DNA of 64,000 bases from UBA2336 sp965227265 (GTDB taxonomy: Bacteria > Bacteroidota > Bacteroidia > Cytophagales > Cyclobacteriaceae), in the NCBI GenBank assembly GCA_965227265.1, contig OZ245738.1, positions 3,906,001 to 3,970,000 on the forward strand. The letters are read 5' to 3'. Each line of letters starts with the position of its first letter. The stretch's first letter is position 1. Below are positions 44,095-52,936 of the stretch, one piece after another. Both the position numbers and the translations under genes were made by a program. Below the pieces are notes generated by a model. The model was not told the DNA's origin and did not search any database. It saw only the letters and a program-made list of their open reading frames with translations.

Positions 44095-44661
44095 ATGATT
44101 TATCCAATTGTCATGTATGGAGACGCTGTGCTACGCAAGAAAGCCAGCGATATTGAAAAAGGAACTGATGTAAAGCAGTTGGTAGCCGATATGTTTGAAA
44201 CCATGTACGCAGCCAATGGTGTAGGCCTGGCGGCTCCTCAAATAGGCAAAGCTATCCGCGTGTTTGTAGCAGATGGAACTTCTATGCAGGATGAAGAAGA
44301 AGGCTCGGAAGACATGACCGGTTTTAAAAAGGCATTCATCAATCCAACCATACTGTCAGAAGAAGGGGAGGAATGGGAATTTGAAGAAGGTTGTCTAAGT
44401 ATTCCGAATATCCGTGAGAAGGTTTCGCGCAAAGAGACGTTACGCGTTCGCTATTATGATGAAGACTGGAATCAACACGAAGAAGATTATGATGGTGTGA
44501 AAGCACGCATCATCCAACACGAATACGATCACATTGAAGGTAAGCTATTCATAGATTATTTAACGCCATTAAAAAAACGCATGCTGAAAGGGAAACTTTC
44601 CGACATAAGCCGTGGAGATGTGGATACAGAATACCGGATTCTTGCTCCCCTAAAAAAATAG
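44095..44661 (+). CDS. def: Peptide deformylase
   Basis: 188 aa with all three deformylase motifs: GVGLAAPQIG, EEGCLSIP (metal Cys) and QHEYDHIEG (metal His residues with the catalytic Glu in HEYDH). It removes formyl from N-terminal methionine. The stop is 1 nt before the next GTG, so def and the following aminotransferase are likely co-translated. Confidence 0.97.
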   Translation: MIYPIVMYGDAVLRKKASDIEKGTDVKQLVADMFETMYAANGVGLAAPQIGKAIRVFVADGTSMQDEEEGSEDMTGFKKAFINPTILSEEGEEWEFEEGCLSIPNIREKVSRKETLRVRYYDEDWNQHEEDYDGVKARIIQHEYDHIEGKLFIDYLTPLKKRMLKGKLSDISRGDVDTEYRILAPLKK

Positions 44662-44662
44662 C

Positions 44663-45805
44663 GTGAATCTCCAATCACGACTTCCGGAAGTAGGCACAAC
44701 AATCTTTACCATCATGTCGAAGATGGCGCTTGAATATGGAGCCATCAATCTTTCCCAAGGCTTTCCTGACTTTCCGGTTGATCCAAAAATCGTTGACCTT
44801 ATTTATGCGCGCATGCGCGAAGGATTTAATCAATACGCGCCTATGCCGGGAGCGCCCGCATTACGTAACGTGATTGCTGAAGTTGTCTCTCAAACCTATT
44901 CTCGAAAAACCGATCCTGAAACAGAAATAACAGTTACTGCTGGTGGGACTGAAGCCTTGTTCTCCGTTATCGCTTCGCTTGTTCACGCAGGCGATGAAGT
45001 AATTGTTTTTGATCCGGCTTATGATTCTTATAATCCCGCGATTAGATTAAATGGAGGAATTCCGGTTCATATCAATTTAAAGTATCCTGACTTCTCCATT
45101 GACTGGGAAGAAGTAAAATCAAAGATCACATCGCGTACGCGGATGATCATGATTAACACGCCACACAATCCAAGCGGAGCAGTGCTTTCAGAGAGTGATC
45201 TTAAAACGCTTCAATCACTTGCTGTTCAGCACGACCTGATTGTATTAAGTGATGAGGTCTATGAGCGAATTATTTTTGATGACATCAAACATCAAAGTGT
45301 ATTGCATTATCCTAAACTGGCAGAGCAAAGTATTGCTGTGTTTTCATTTGGGAAGACATTTCATGCTACAGGCTGGAAAGTTGGCTACACCGTTGCATCG
45401 GCAAAACTGACAACAGAAATCCGTAAAGCACACCAATTCGTTACGTTCAGCGTGAACACACCCGTACAACTCGCGTTAGCGGAATACATGACTGTGCCTG
45501 ATCATTATTTGAATCTCGGATCGTTCTATCAAAAGAAACGTGATTATTTCCTGAATGGCATTAAAAGTTCCTCTTTCGAACCTATGGAGTGTCACGGGTC
45601 ATATTTCCAGTCACTTTCTTATAAAGCCATTTCGAACTTACCGGATATGCAAATGGCAGAAGAGCTTACTAAAAAGCATAAAGTTGCTTCTGTTCCCATC
45701 TCAGCTTTTTACCAGGATAAAACCGACAACAAGCTTTTGCGTTTCTGTTTTGCCAAGCAGGAGACAACCCTTGATCAGGCAATTGAAATCCTTCGCAAAT
45801 TCTGA
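44663..45805 (+). CDS. PLP aminotransferase, YbdL/methionine-type
   Basis: 380 aa with GTG start, 1 nt after the def stop. Class I fold: NLSQGFPDFP (N-terminal), VTAGGTEALFS, NTPHNPSGAVLSE, DEVYERIIFDD and FSFGKTFHATGWKVGY with the Schiff-base lysine. FPDFP is typical of the methionine/glutamine 2-oxo acid branch (KMTB transaminase, YbdL). The following gene encodes an omega-amidase, a known partner in the glutaminase II route. Confidence 0.9.
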   Translation: MNLQSRLPEVGTTIFTIMSKMALEYGAINLSQGFPDFPVDPKIVDLIYARMREGFNQYAPMPGAPALRNVIAEVVSQTYSRKTDPETEITVTAGGTEALFSVIASLVHAGDEVIVFDPAYDSYNPAIRLNGGIPVHINLKYPDFSIDWEEVKSKITSRTRMIMINTPHNPSGAVLSESDLKTLQSLAVQHDLIVLSDEVYERIIFDDIKHQSVLHYPKLAEQSIAVFSFGKTFHATGWKVGYTVASAKLTTEIRKAHQFVTFSVNTPVQLALAEYMTVPDHYLNLGSFYQKKRDYFLNGIKSSSFEPMECHGSYFQSLSYKAISNLPDMQMAEELTKKHKVASVPISAFYQDKTDNKLLRFCFAKQETTLDQAIEILRKF

Positions 45806-45864
45806 TCTGAATTCCTTTAGAACCTTGCAATCATTCTGTTTCTTTGCAGGGAAACCACTACTAC

Positions 45865-46701
45865 ATGCGTGATTTAAAGATCACCTTACTGCAGTCTGAC
45901 CTGTATTGGGAGGAAATCGATGCAAACCTGTCGGCCTTTGAAGAAAAGATCTGGCAGATCGGGCAGGATACAGATGTGATTGTACTTCCGGAAATGTTCA
46001 CCACAGGCTTTACCATGAATGCACATAACCTGGGCGAGCACATGAACATGCGTACATTCAAGTGGATGCGCCAAATGGCCGATCAAACCGGTGCGTTGAT
46101 CCTGGGAAGCTTTGTCGCGAAAGTTCATGATAAATTTTACAATCGCTTGTTGTGGATGGAACCAGGCGGAAACTACAAGACGTATGATAAACGGCACTTG
46201 TTCAGAATGGCGAATGAACACAAAACGTATTCTTCTGGTGAAAGCTTGTTAGTTGCTGAATGGAAAGGGTGGAGAATTTGCCCGCTGATCTGCTACGATT
46301 TACGATTCCCGGTATGGAGTCGTAATACCTACGATGCATTAGCGAAACGATTGAATTATGATTTATTGATTTACGTAGCCAACTGGCCGACTGCGCGGGT
46401 CGAAGCCTGGAGCGCATTGTTAAAAGCAAGAGCGATCGAAAATCTCAGTTATGTGGTGGGTGTAAACCGTGTAGGTGTGGATGGTAATTCAGTTGAGTAT
46501 AATGGCAGTTCAACTATTATTGGTCCGAAAGGTGAAGTAATCTTTTCTTCTGAAGGTGTTGAAACGATTAAAACGCTTGAGTTAAGTACGAACTCCCTGA
46601 AAGCATTTCGCGATAAGTTTCCTGCGTATTACGATGCCGATGAGTTCTCGATTGAGAACGAGGAGTTTTCGGAAGAAGATTTTCTGACCGGATTAAGCTA
46701 A
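45865..46701 (+). CDS. Omega-amidase (carbon-nitrogen hydrolase, YafV/Nit2-like)
   Basis: 278 aa from ATG 45865; an upstream TTG is in the TTTCTTTG box and was rejected. The nitrilase triad is present: Glu in VLPEMFTTGF, Lys in YDKRHLF, Cys in LICYDLRFP. It deaminates 2-oxoglutaramate and its analogues. Together with the upstream aminotransferase it can salvage methionine by transaminating 2-oxo-4-methylthiobutyrate with glutamine. Spacing is 59 bp. Confidence 0.9.
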   Translation: MRDLKITLLQSDLYWEEIDANLSAFEEKIWQIGQDTDVIVLPEMFTTGFTMNAHNLGEHMNMRTFKWMRQMADQTGALILGSFVAKVHDKFYNRLLWMEPGGNYKTYDKRHLFRMANEHKTYSSGESLLVAEWKGWRICPLICYDLRFPVWSRNTYDALAKRLNYDLLIYVANWPTARVEAWSALLKARAIENLSYVVGVNRVGVDGNSVEYNGSSTIIGPKGEVIFSSEGVETIKTLELSTNSLKAFRDKFPAYYDADEFSIENEEFSEEDFLTGLS

Positions 46702-46702
46702 G

Positions 46703-47554
46703 CTACTTTTCCAGCGCCAAATCAAAATCTACCAATACCGGTAAATGATCCGATGGATAATACGTTCCATCATTGTCAGTGATCACCTGATAATTTCTTG
46801 CAACCCATTCTTTCGTGTGGAAAATAAAGTCAATGGTTTTACAAGGCATGGCACCTACTTTAAAGCCACAGAAAGTTCCGGCCGTGCTCGACACAGGTTT
46901 TGAATCAAACAACAAAAATTTATCCTGCGGGTTCACCATCGTCAAGTAAGCTTCTTCGGTTGGCTCTGAATTGAAATCCCCACTCACGATTACAGGAAGT
47001 TGAGAGCCTTCATTTTTAATTCCTTCGAGGTATGTCTTTATTAGCTTAGAACTATTTTCACGGGCAACATTGCCGATGTGATCGAAATGCGTGTTCACCA
47101 TTAAAAATTCTTTTTTGGTATCACGATCGAAAAATCTTCCTGTTGTAAACACACGGGTAATGGCTGCATCCCAGCTTTTGCTTCCCGGCAAATCCATTGT
47201 TTCCGATAGCCAATAAGTTTTGGTGTCAAGTAAACCAAAGCGACTGTTGCGAAACAAAATCGCGCTATACTCGCCTTTTTCTTTCCCATCATCCCGACCC
47301 ACTCCGCAATACGAATAATCAGGTAGCATTTTTAGCAGATCTTGTAGTTGATGATGCAAAGCCTCCTGTACGCCAATAATGTCGGGATTATGTTTTGTAA
47401 TGAGTGCAACAACTTTATCGGTTCGCGTTGGCCATTGATTGATACCGTCATCTGGAGTATCAAGCCTGAGATTGTACGTCATTACTTTAAGCGTTTGGCC
47501 TGTAGACAAACTATTTAAAACCAGGATCAGGGCAACAGTAATGAAAAAGCGCAT
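46703..47554 (-). CDS. Secreted endonuclease/exonuclease/phosphatase family protein
   Basis: 283 aa from ATG 47554. N-terminal signal peptide (ITVALILVLNSLSTGQ). The EEP fold is shown by VMTYNLRLD, DIIGVQEAL (metal Glu), VNTHFDHIG, VSGDFNSEPT and PSDHLPVLVDF (His). Substrate could be nucleic acid or phosphoinositide-like; no clue here. It is convergent with the omega-amidase gene. Confidence 0.88.
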   Translation of the reverse strand: MRFFITVALILVLNSLSTGQTLKVMTYNLRLDTPDDGINQWPTRTDKVVALITKHNPDIIGVQEALHHQLQDLLKMLPDYSYCGVGRDDGKEKGEYSAILFRNSRFGLLDTKTYWLSETMDLPGSKSWDAAITRVFTTGRFFDRDTKKEFLMVNTHFDHIGNVARENSSKLIKTYLEGIKNEGSQLPVIVSGDFNSEPTEEAYLTMVNPQDKFLLFDSKPVSSTAGTFCGFKVGAMPCKTIDFIFHTKEWVARNYQVITDNDGTYYPSDHLPVLVDFDLALEK

Positions 47555-47648
47555 CACTAAAGATACAGATTACTATTGGAGGATTAAGGTGAATTTTTTG
47601 TAAAAATGACCGTATCTTTCTTGTCTAATCCTCAATAATCCTTTCCCT

Positions 47649-49586
47649 ATGAAACAAAAAATCCTGCTTTGCCTGGTTTTACTAATGGCCGTTAACGCCT
47701 GTAAGACAGGTGAAACCGTAAATCCTCCCAAGCTGTATACGATCCAGCAATTCATGGACGTGAAAAATATGTACAGCGCTGGTTTTTCACCCGATGAAAG
47801 TAAAATATTAATCGGCTCAAATGAAACCGGTATCTACAATGTATTTGAGCTTGATTTAAAATCAGGTGAAAAGAAACAATTGACGAGTTCTGATAAGGAA
47901 TCAATATTTGCCGCTGCTTATTTCCCAACGGATGACCGCGTAGTGTATACAGCAGATAAAGGTGGAAATGAAATTGATCATATTTTTGTGCGCAATAATG
48001 ACGGTTCAAGTATTGATCTGATCGCTGACACAGCAGCCAAGGCAAATTTTTACGGCTGGAGTCACGATAAAAAATTGATGTATTACTCCTCTAACAGCCG
48101 TGATAAGCGCTTTTTTGATTTGCATCGTGTAGACATTAGTGGAAAGCCGGATGAAAAAAACCTGTATCCATCCTCTGTGGCATATGAAAATAAAGAAGGA
48201 CTTGATCCTAACACGATTTCACGCGATAACCGATACATCGCGTTGGTGAAATCGATTACAACCAATAACGGTGATATGTATCTCCTTGATACACAAAGCG
48301 GACAAAGTAAACTTATTTCCGAGCACACGGGCAATGCTTCTTACACGCCACAGTACTTCAGTCTGGATGGTAAGAAATTAATCTACTTAACGGATGAGGG
48401 CAGTGAATTCTCATACTTATCAAGCTACGATATTGCAACCGGAGAGAAAACAAAATTGGAAGATGCTCCGTGGGATATCATGTATGCTTATTTGTCGCAA
48501 AACGGAAAGTATCGGGTTGTTGCGATTAATAACGATGCACGTACTGAAATAAAAATTTATGATGAATCAGATGGCGGAAAGCTTTTAAAAATTGATAATC
48601 TCCCGGAAGGAGATATAACAAGCGTTACCATTTCCGACAGTGAAAAGCAGATGACTTTTTATGCCACGAGTTCAAAAGCTCCGCAAAATATTTACCTCTA
48701 CAATTTTGAGACAAAAGAAATTAGGCAATTAACAAACACACTAAGTTCAGAGATTAATCCAAACGATCTGGTAGCTGGTGAAGTTGTACGTTTTAAATCG
48801 TTTGATGGACTTGAAATTCCAGCGCTTCTCTATAAGCCAAAAGGCTTGAAAGCAGGTGAGAAGGTCCCAGCACTTGTGCAGGTACATGGAGGCCCGGGTG
48901 GACAAACCCGGTTGAATTATTCAAGTGGACTCCAATACTTGATCAATCATGGCTATGCCGTTCTTTGCGTTAACAATCGCGGTAGCTCAGGTTATGGTAA
49001 AACTTTCTTTGCGGCTGATGATAAAAAACATGGCAATGAAGATTTGAAAGATTGCATTGCAGGTAAGCAATATCTGCAAGGCCTTGATTTTGTAGATGGC
49101 GAGAAGATTGGAATTTATGGAGGAAGCTATGGTGGGTACATGGTAATGGCCGCGCTTGCATTTGCTCCGGAGGAGTTTGATGCGGGTGTGAACTTATTTG
49201 GGGTTACAAACTGGTTGAGAACCTTGAAAAGTATTCCGCCATGGTGGGCTTCATTTCGTGAAGCGTTGTATACAGAAATGGGCGATCCGGTCAAAGATTC
49301 GGTTGCGTTATATAACAAATCGCCTTTATTCCACGCAAAGAACATTACCAAACCATTCATTGTATTACAGGGTAGCAATGATCCACGTGTATTACAAGTT
49401 GAGTCTGACGAAATTGTGTCGGCTGCCAAAGCCAACAATGTTCCGGTTGAATATGTAATCTTCCCGGACGAAGGTCATGGATTTGTAAAGAAAGAAAACA
49501 ACATCAAAGCTTCAGAATCAATTCTGAAATTCCTGGATAAGTATTTAAAAGGAGTTCCTGACGAGCAGGAGAAACCTGCACAGTAA
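47649..49586 (+). CDS. S9 family prolyl oligopeptidase lipoprotein
   Basis: 645 aa. Lipobox VNAC near residue 18 predicts a lipoprotein. Residues about 25-370 look like a WD/beta-propeller of the S9 family (SPDESKILIGSNE, DISGKPDEKNLYP). The alpha/beta-hydrolase domain has the catalytic Ser493 in GGSYGGYM, an Asp in GSNDPRV and His in DEGHGF. It cleaves short peptides after proline or other residues. A terminator follows at once. Confidence 0.92.
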   Translation: MKQKILLCLVLLMAVNACKTGETVNPPKLYTIQQFMDVKNMYSAGFSPDESKILIGSNETGIYNVFELDLKSGEKKQLTSSDKESIFAAAYFPTDDRVVYTADKGGNEIDHIFVRNNDGSSIDLIADTAAKANFYGWSHDKKLMYYSSNSRDKRFFDLHRVDISGKPDEKNLYPSSVAYENKEGLDPNTISRDNRYIALVKSITTNNGDMYLLDTQSGQSKLISEHTGNASYTPQYFSLDGKKLIYLTDEGSEFSYLSSYDIATGEKTKLEDAPWDIMYAYLSQNGKYRVVAINNDARTEIKIYDESDGGKLLKIDNLPEGDITSVTISDSEKQMTFYATSSKAPQNIYLYNFETKEIRQLTNTLSSEINPNDLVAGEVVRFKSFDGLEIPALLYKPKGLKAGEKVPALVQVHGGPGGQTRLNYSSGLQYLINHGYAVLCVNNRGSSGYGKTFFAADDKKHGNEDLKDCIAGKQYLQGLDFVDGEKIGIYGGSYGGYMVMAALAFAPEEFDAGVNLFGVTNWLRTLKSIPPWWASFREALYTEMGDPVKDSVALYNKSPLFHAKNITKPFIVLQGSNDPRVLQVESDEIVSAAKANNVPVEYVIFPDEGHGFVKKENNIKASESILKFLDKYLKGVPDEQEKPAQ

Positions 49587-49600
49587 ATCGTAATAAATAA

Positions 49601-49630
49601 AAACCCCGCTTATTCAGGCGGGGTTTTTTT
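49601..49630 (+). terminator. Bidirectional intrinsic terminator
   Basis: AAACCCCGC pairs with GCGGGGTTT (9 bp, 8-nt loop), followed by Ts, with an A-rich run before it. It serves the convergent S9 peptidase and Nfu genes. Confidence 0.88.
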
Positions 49631-49647
49631 ATGAAGATAAATTTCCT

Positions 49648-50226
49648 TTAAGCCAACGCTTCCACTGCGTTTACTTCGCCTGGCATCATTCGTTGGAAAA
49701 GATTTTCAATACCAGCTTTCAAGGTCACCATTGAGGATGGACAACCACTGCAGGAACCCTGTAGCTTAACTTTTACAATGCCATTATTGAAAGAATGATA
49801 TGTAATTGCTCCGCCATCTTGTTCTACGGCAGGGCGAATATATTCTTCAAGTATCGTTTTAATTTTCTTAACTGCTTCTGTTTCTTCTTCGGTTGAAACA
49901 GAATTTTCTTCCTGAACATCAATGATGAATTTTCCCATCTCCAGGAATTTCAGGATGTGATTTTTGATCGTGTTCTGAATCTCCAGCCACTCAACATCAC
50001 CTTTCTTGGTAACGGTAACGAAGTTGCTCGCATAAAATACCCGGTCTACAAATGGGTATTCAAAAAGCTCCTGTGCCAGCGGTGCGTTGGCTGTGCTTGC
50101 CGCGTCCGGGAAATCGTAGCTCAAGCCTTCCGGCACTAGCATTTCGTTCACCACAAATTTCAGAGAATTCGGGTTGGGGTTCGATTCCAGGTAGATATGG
50201 ATGTTTTTTGGAGTTGCTTGCAGCAT
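49648..50226 (-). CDS. Nfu-type Fe-S cluster scaffold/carrier
   Basis: 192 aa. N-terminal Nfu_N domain (about 5-95; IYLESNPNPNSLKFVV) and a C-terminal NifU-like domain with the cluster-binding CSGCPSS pair. It carries 4Fe-4S clusters to apoproteins. A TAnnTTTG box (50250-50257 on this strand) precedes the ATG. Confidence 0.93.
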   Translation of the reverse strand: MLQATPKNIHIYLESNPNPNSLKFVVNEMLVPEGLSYDFPDAASTANAPLAQELFEYPFVDRVFYASNFVTVTKKGDVEWLEIQNTIKNHILKFLEMGKFIIDVQEENSVSTEEETEAVKKIKTILEEYIRPAVEQDGGAITYHSFNNGIVKVKLQGSCSGCPSSMVTLKAGIENLFQRMMPGEVNAVEALA

Positions 50227-50249
50227 AGTTTCGTGATAATAACTGAAAA

Positions 50250-50257
50250 CAAACTTA
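50250..50257 (-). promoter_or_regulatory. TAnnTTTG -7 box of the Nfu gene
   Basis: Minus-strand TAAGTTTG matches the Bacteroidota -7 consensus and lies 23 nt before the ATG at 50226. Confidence 0.45.
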
Positions 50258-50314
50258 GCGAATAAAAGTTCGGGACAGGTTTTGAAAGCTAATTTCTCAT
50301 CAGTCTAAATACGA

Positions 50315-51718
50315 CTAATCTTCCAGCTTTTCAGGCTCAAGTGCATTCTCCCATTTGCTCACTACGGCTGTCGCAATGCTATTTCCAAGAACGTTTGTGG
50401 CACTACGACCCATGTCTAGTAGAGGATCAATTCCTAGTAAGAGCGCTAACCCTGCTTCTGGAATATTGAAAGTCGCCAACGTTCCTGCAATTACCACCAG
50501 TGAAGCCCGAGGAACTCCGGCAATGCCTTTACTGGTTAACATCAGCACAAGCAACATACTAATCTGCGTAGCAATCGGTAAATGGATGCCGTAAGATTGA
50601 GCAATGAACAAAGATGCAAACGTCATATACATCATGCTGCCATCTAGGTTGAATGAATAACCAAGTGGAAGTACAAAGCTTACGATCTTATCTTTTGCAC
50701 CAAACTTCTGAAGCTCTTCCATCGTTTTTGGAAAGGCGGCCTCACTGCTGGCTGTACTGAATGCAAGCAGGATTGGTTCTTTAATGCGTTTAATAAGATT
50801 AATAACTCGTTTACCGATAACGATAAAAGCAGCAAACGTGAGTAATATCCAAAGCAATGCAAGGCTAAAATAAAACTCACCGATAAAAATTGAATAGGTT
50901 TTAAGTATTCCCATCCCTTGTTTGGCAATGATAGCAGCCATCGCACCGAATACTGCCAACGGAGCAAGATTCATTACATAACCCGTAATTTTTAAAATGA
51001 CATGTGCAGCAGCATCCATGAAATTGATGATGACTTTTCCCTGTTCACCAATCGCTGCTGTAGCAACGCCAAAGAATAATGAGAACACTACAATCTGAAG
51101 AATTTCATTCTTCGCCATCGATTCAAAAACACTGCTAGGGAAAATATGATAAAGGAAATTTTTCAACGAAAAAGCAACATTCGCAATGCCGGACGATTCA
51201 CCCGTATCCGGAACGGGCAAGTGCATGGCAATACCCGGCTCAAAAAGATTTACCATGATCAACCCGAGTAATAAGCTCAACAGAGATGCTCCAACAAACC
51301 AAAGCAATGTTTTTCCACCGATCCGGCCAACGGCATTTATATCACCCAGCTTGGCTACGCCTACAACAAGTGTTGTGAACACAAGCGGTGCAACGATCAT
51401 TTTAATTAAGCGAAGGAAGATGTCTGCGAGGACAGAGAACGGTTCGGTTTTTTTATCGCGAGCCGTTAATACTTCGTTACGTTCTGTGTTAACGGATTTC
51501 TTTTCAGCTTCGAGTGTTGTAATGATTGTGCTATCCGTTGCTGAATGTTGAGCCGTTTTGATTTCTTTCAGTCTGGCATCAAGGGATTCTAGCCGGGTAT
51601 TTTCTTCGTCAACGTAATTTTTGTTCAGTACAAAGCCTGTGGCAATCCCCACAATCAATCCGATGATAATGTATAATGTTAAATGGCTTTTTTTCTTTGG
51701 CTGAGTTGTAGGCTCCAT
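50315..51718 (-). CDS. Dicarboxylate/amino acid:cation symporter (DAACS family)
   Basis: 467 aa. Conserved segments of the glutamate transporter fold: IFLRLIKMIVAPLVFTTLVVG, the SSEAAFPKTM serine-rich re-entrant hairpin, GYSFNLDGSMMYM (substrate and Na+ site) and GVPRASLVVI. A polar, charged stretch of about 60 residues after the first helix (DEENTRLESLDARLKE onward) is likely a coiled coil and longer than usual. The substrate is probably aspartate, glutamate or a C4-dicarboxylate. Confidence 0.92.
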   Translation of the reverse strand: MEPTTQPKKKSHLTLYIIIGLIVGIATGFVLNKNYVDEENTRLESLDARLKEIKTAQHSATDSTIITTLEAEKKSVNTERNEVLTARDKKTEPFSVLADIFLRLIKMIVAPLVFTTLVVGVAKLGDINAVGRIGGKTLLWFVGASLLSLLLGLIMVNLFEPGIAMHLPVPDTGESSGIANVAFSLKNFLYHIFPSSVFESMAKNEILQIVVFSLFFGVATAAIGEQGKVIINFMDAAAHVILKITGYVMNLAPLAVFGAMAAIIAKQGMGILKTYSIFIGEFYFSLALLWILLTFAAFIVIGKRVINLIKRIKEPILLAFSTASSEAAFPKTMEELQKFGAKDKIVSFVLPLGYSFNLDGSMMYMTFASLFIAQSYGIHLPIATQISMLLVLMLTSKGIAGVPRASLVVIAGTLATFNIPEAGLALLLGIDPLLDMGRSATNVLGNSIATAVVSKWENALEPEKLED

Positions 51719-51785
51719 AGAACTGAGTAACAGGATTTAGGCTGAAAACGCATCCGCTTCCATCAACAATGTTAATGATTTTATC

Positions 51786-52856
51786 TTAAACCTTTGAAGC
51801 TCTTGCGCGCAACAGGAAATCGGCTAATACGAGTGCAGCCATCGCTTCAACAATCGGTACTGCGCGAGGAACAACACATGGATCGTGACGACCTTTTCCT
51901 GCTACGGTTGCTTCGTTTCCTTCCTTGTCAACACTTTGCTGATCCTGCATAATAGTTGCTACCGGCTTGAACGCAACATTGAAATAAATATCTTCTCCAT
52001 TGCTGATACCGCCCTGCACGCCACCGGAATGATTTGTTTTGGTTCGGATCTTATCACCTTCTTTATAAAACTCATCGTTGTGCTGTGAGCCACGCAACTT
52101 AATTCCTTCAAAGCCGCTACCATATTCAAACCCTTTTACGGCATTAATGCTGAGCATGGCTTTGCCTAATTCAGCGTGAAGCTTATCAAACACGGGTTCA
52201 CCTAATCCAACGGGAGTATTTTTCACAACGCAGGTAACAATTCCACCTACTGTATCACGACTTAATCGAACTTCATCAATTAAGGCAATCATTTTTTCAG
52301 CTATCTTCTGATCCGGACACCGAACGATATTGTCTTCCGTTTTGCTAAGGTCGAGAGTTGTATAGTGATCAGTTTTAATTTCACCAACCTGTGATACAAA
52401 TGCTGCGATCTCAATTCCGGATTGCTTCAGTAGCAATTTTGCAATGGCTCCTGCTGCTACGCGCGCTGCGGTTTCACGCGCAGAACTTCTTCCACCACCG
52501 CGATAATCACGATTGCCATATTTTACCTCATACGTATAATCTGCATGTGAAGGTCGAAATGTATTTTGAATGTGCGAATAATCTTTGCTACGCTGATCCT
52601 GATTTTCGATAACAATAGCGATAGGTGTACCAGTGCTCTTGCCTTCAAAAACTCCGGAAAGAATTTTAACGGTGTCGTCTTCTTTACGCTGTGTAGTGAT
52701 TTTAGATTGACCAGGTTTTCTGCGATCCAACTCGGATTGGATAAAGTTTTCATCGATTGTCAATCCAGCCGGACAACCATCAATAATTACTCCGATGGCC
52801 GGACCGTGGGATTCGCCAAAAGTTGATATTTTAAAAAGTGTACCGTAGTTATTCAT
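51786..52856 (-). CDS. aroC: Chorismate synthase
   Basis: 356 aa. All signatures are present: FGESHGPAIG (first motif), YGNRDYRGGGRSSARE, and RHDPCVVPRAVPIVEAM near the C terminus. It makes chorismate from EPSP using reduced FMN. Length is normal. An inverted repeat (52863-52936) lies upstream. Confidence 0.97.
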   Translation of the reverse strand: MNNYGTLFKISTFGESHGPAIGVIIDGCPAGLTIDENFIQSELDRRKPGQSKITTQRKEDDTVKILSGVFEGKSTGTPIAIVIENQDQRSKDYSHIQNTFRPSHADYTYEVKYGNRDYRGGGRSSARETAARVAAGAIAKLLLKQSGIEIAAFVSQVGEIKTDHYTTLDLSKTEDNIVRCPDQKIAEKMIALIDEVRLSRDTVGGIVTCVVKNTPVGLGEPVFDKLHAELGKAMLSINAVKGFEYGSGFEGIKLRGSQHNDEFYKEGDKIRTKTNHSGGVQGGISNGEDIYFNVAFKPVATIMQDQQSVDKEGNEATVAGKGRHDPCVVPRAVPIVEAMAALVLADFLLRARASKV

Positions 52857-52862
52857 TTCTCT

Positions 52863-52936
52863 AATTCAACGTTTAAAGTTCAATGTTCAATTTGAGAGGT
52901 TCATGCAACCTTGAACGTTGAACCTTAAACTGAATT
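52863..52936. repeat. Imperfect inverted repeat between aroC and batD
   Basis: Arms at 52871-52890 and 52911-52930 pair at 18 of 20 positions; AATTCA/TGAATT extends the stem past a 2-nt bulge. Internal GTTCAA-type units repeat. Confidence 0.75.
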
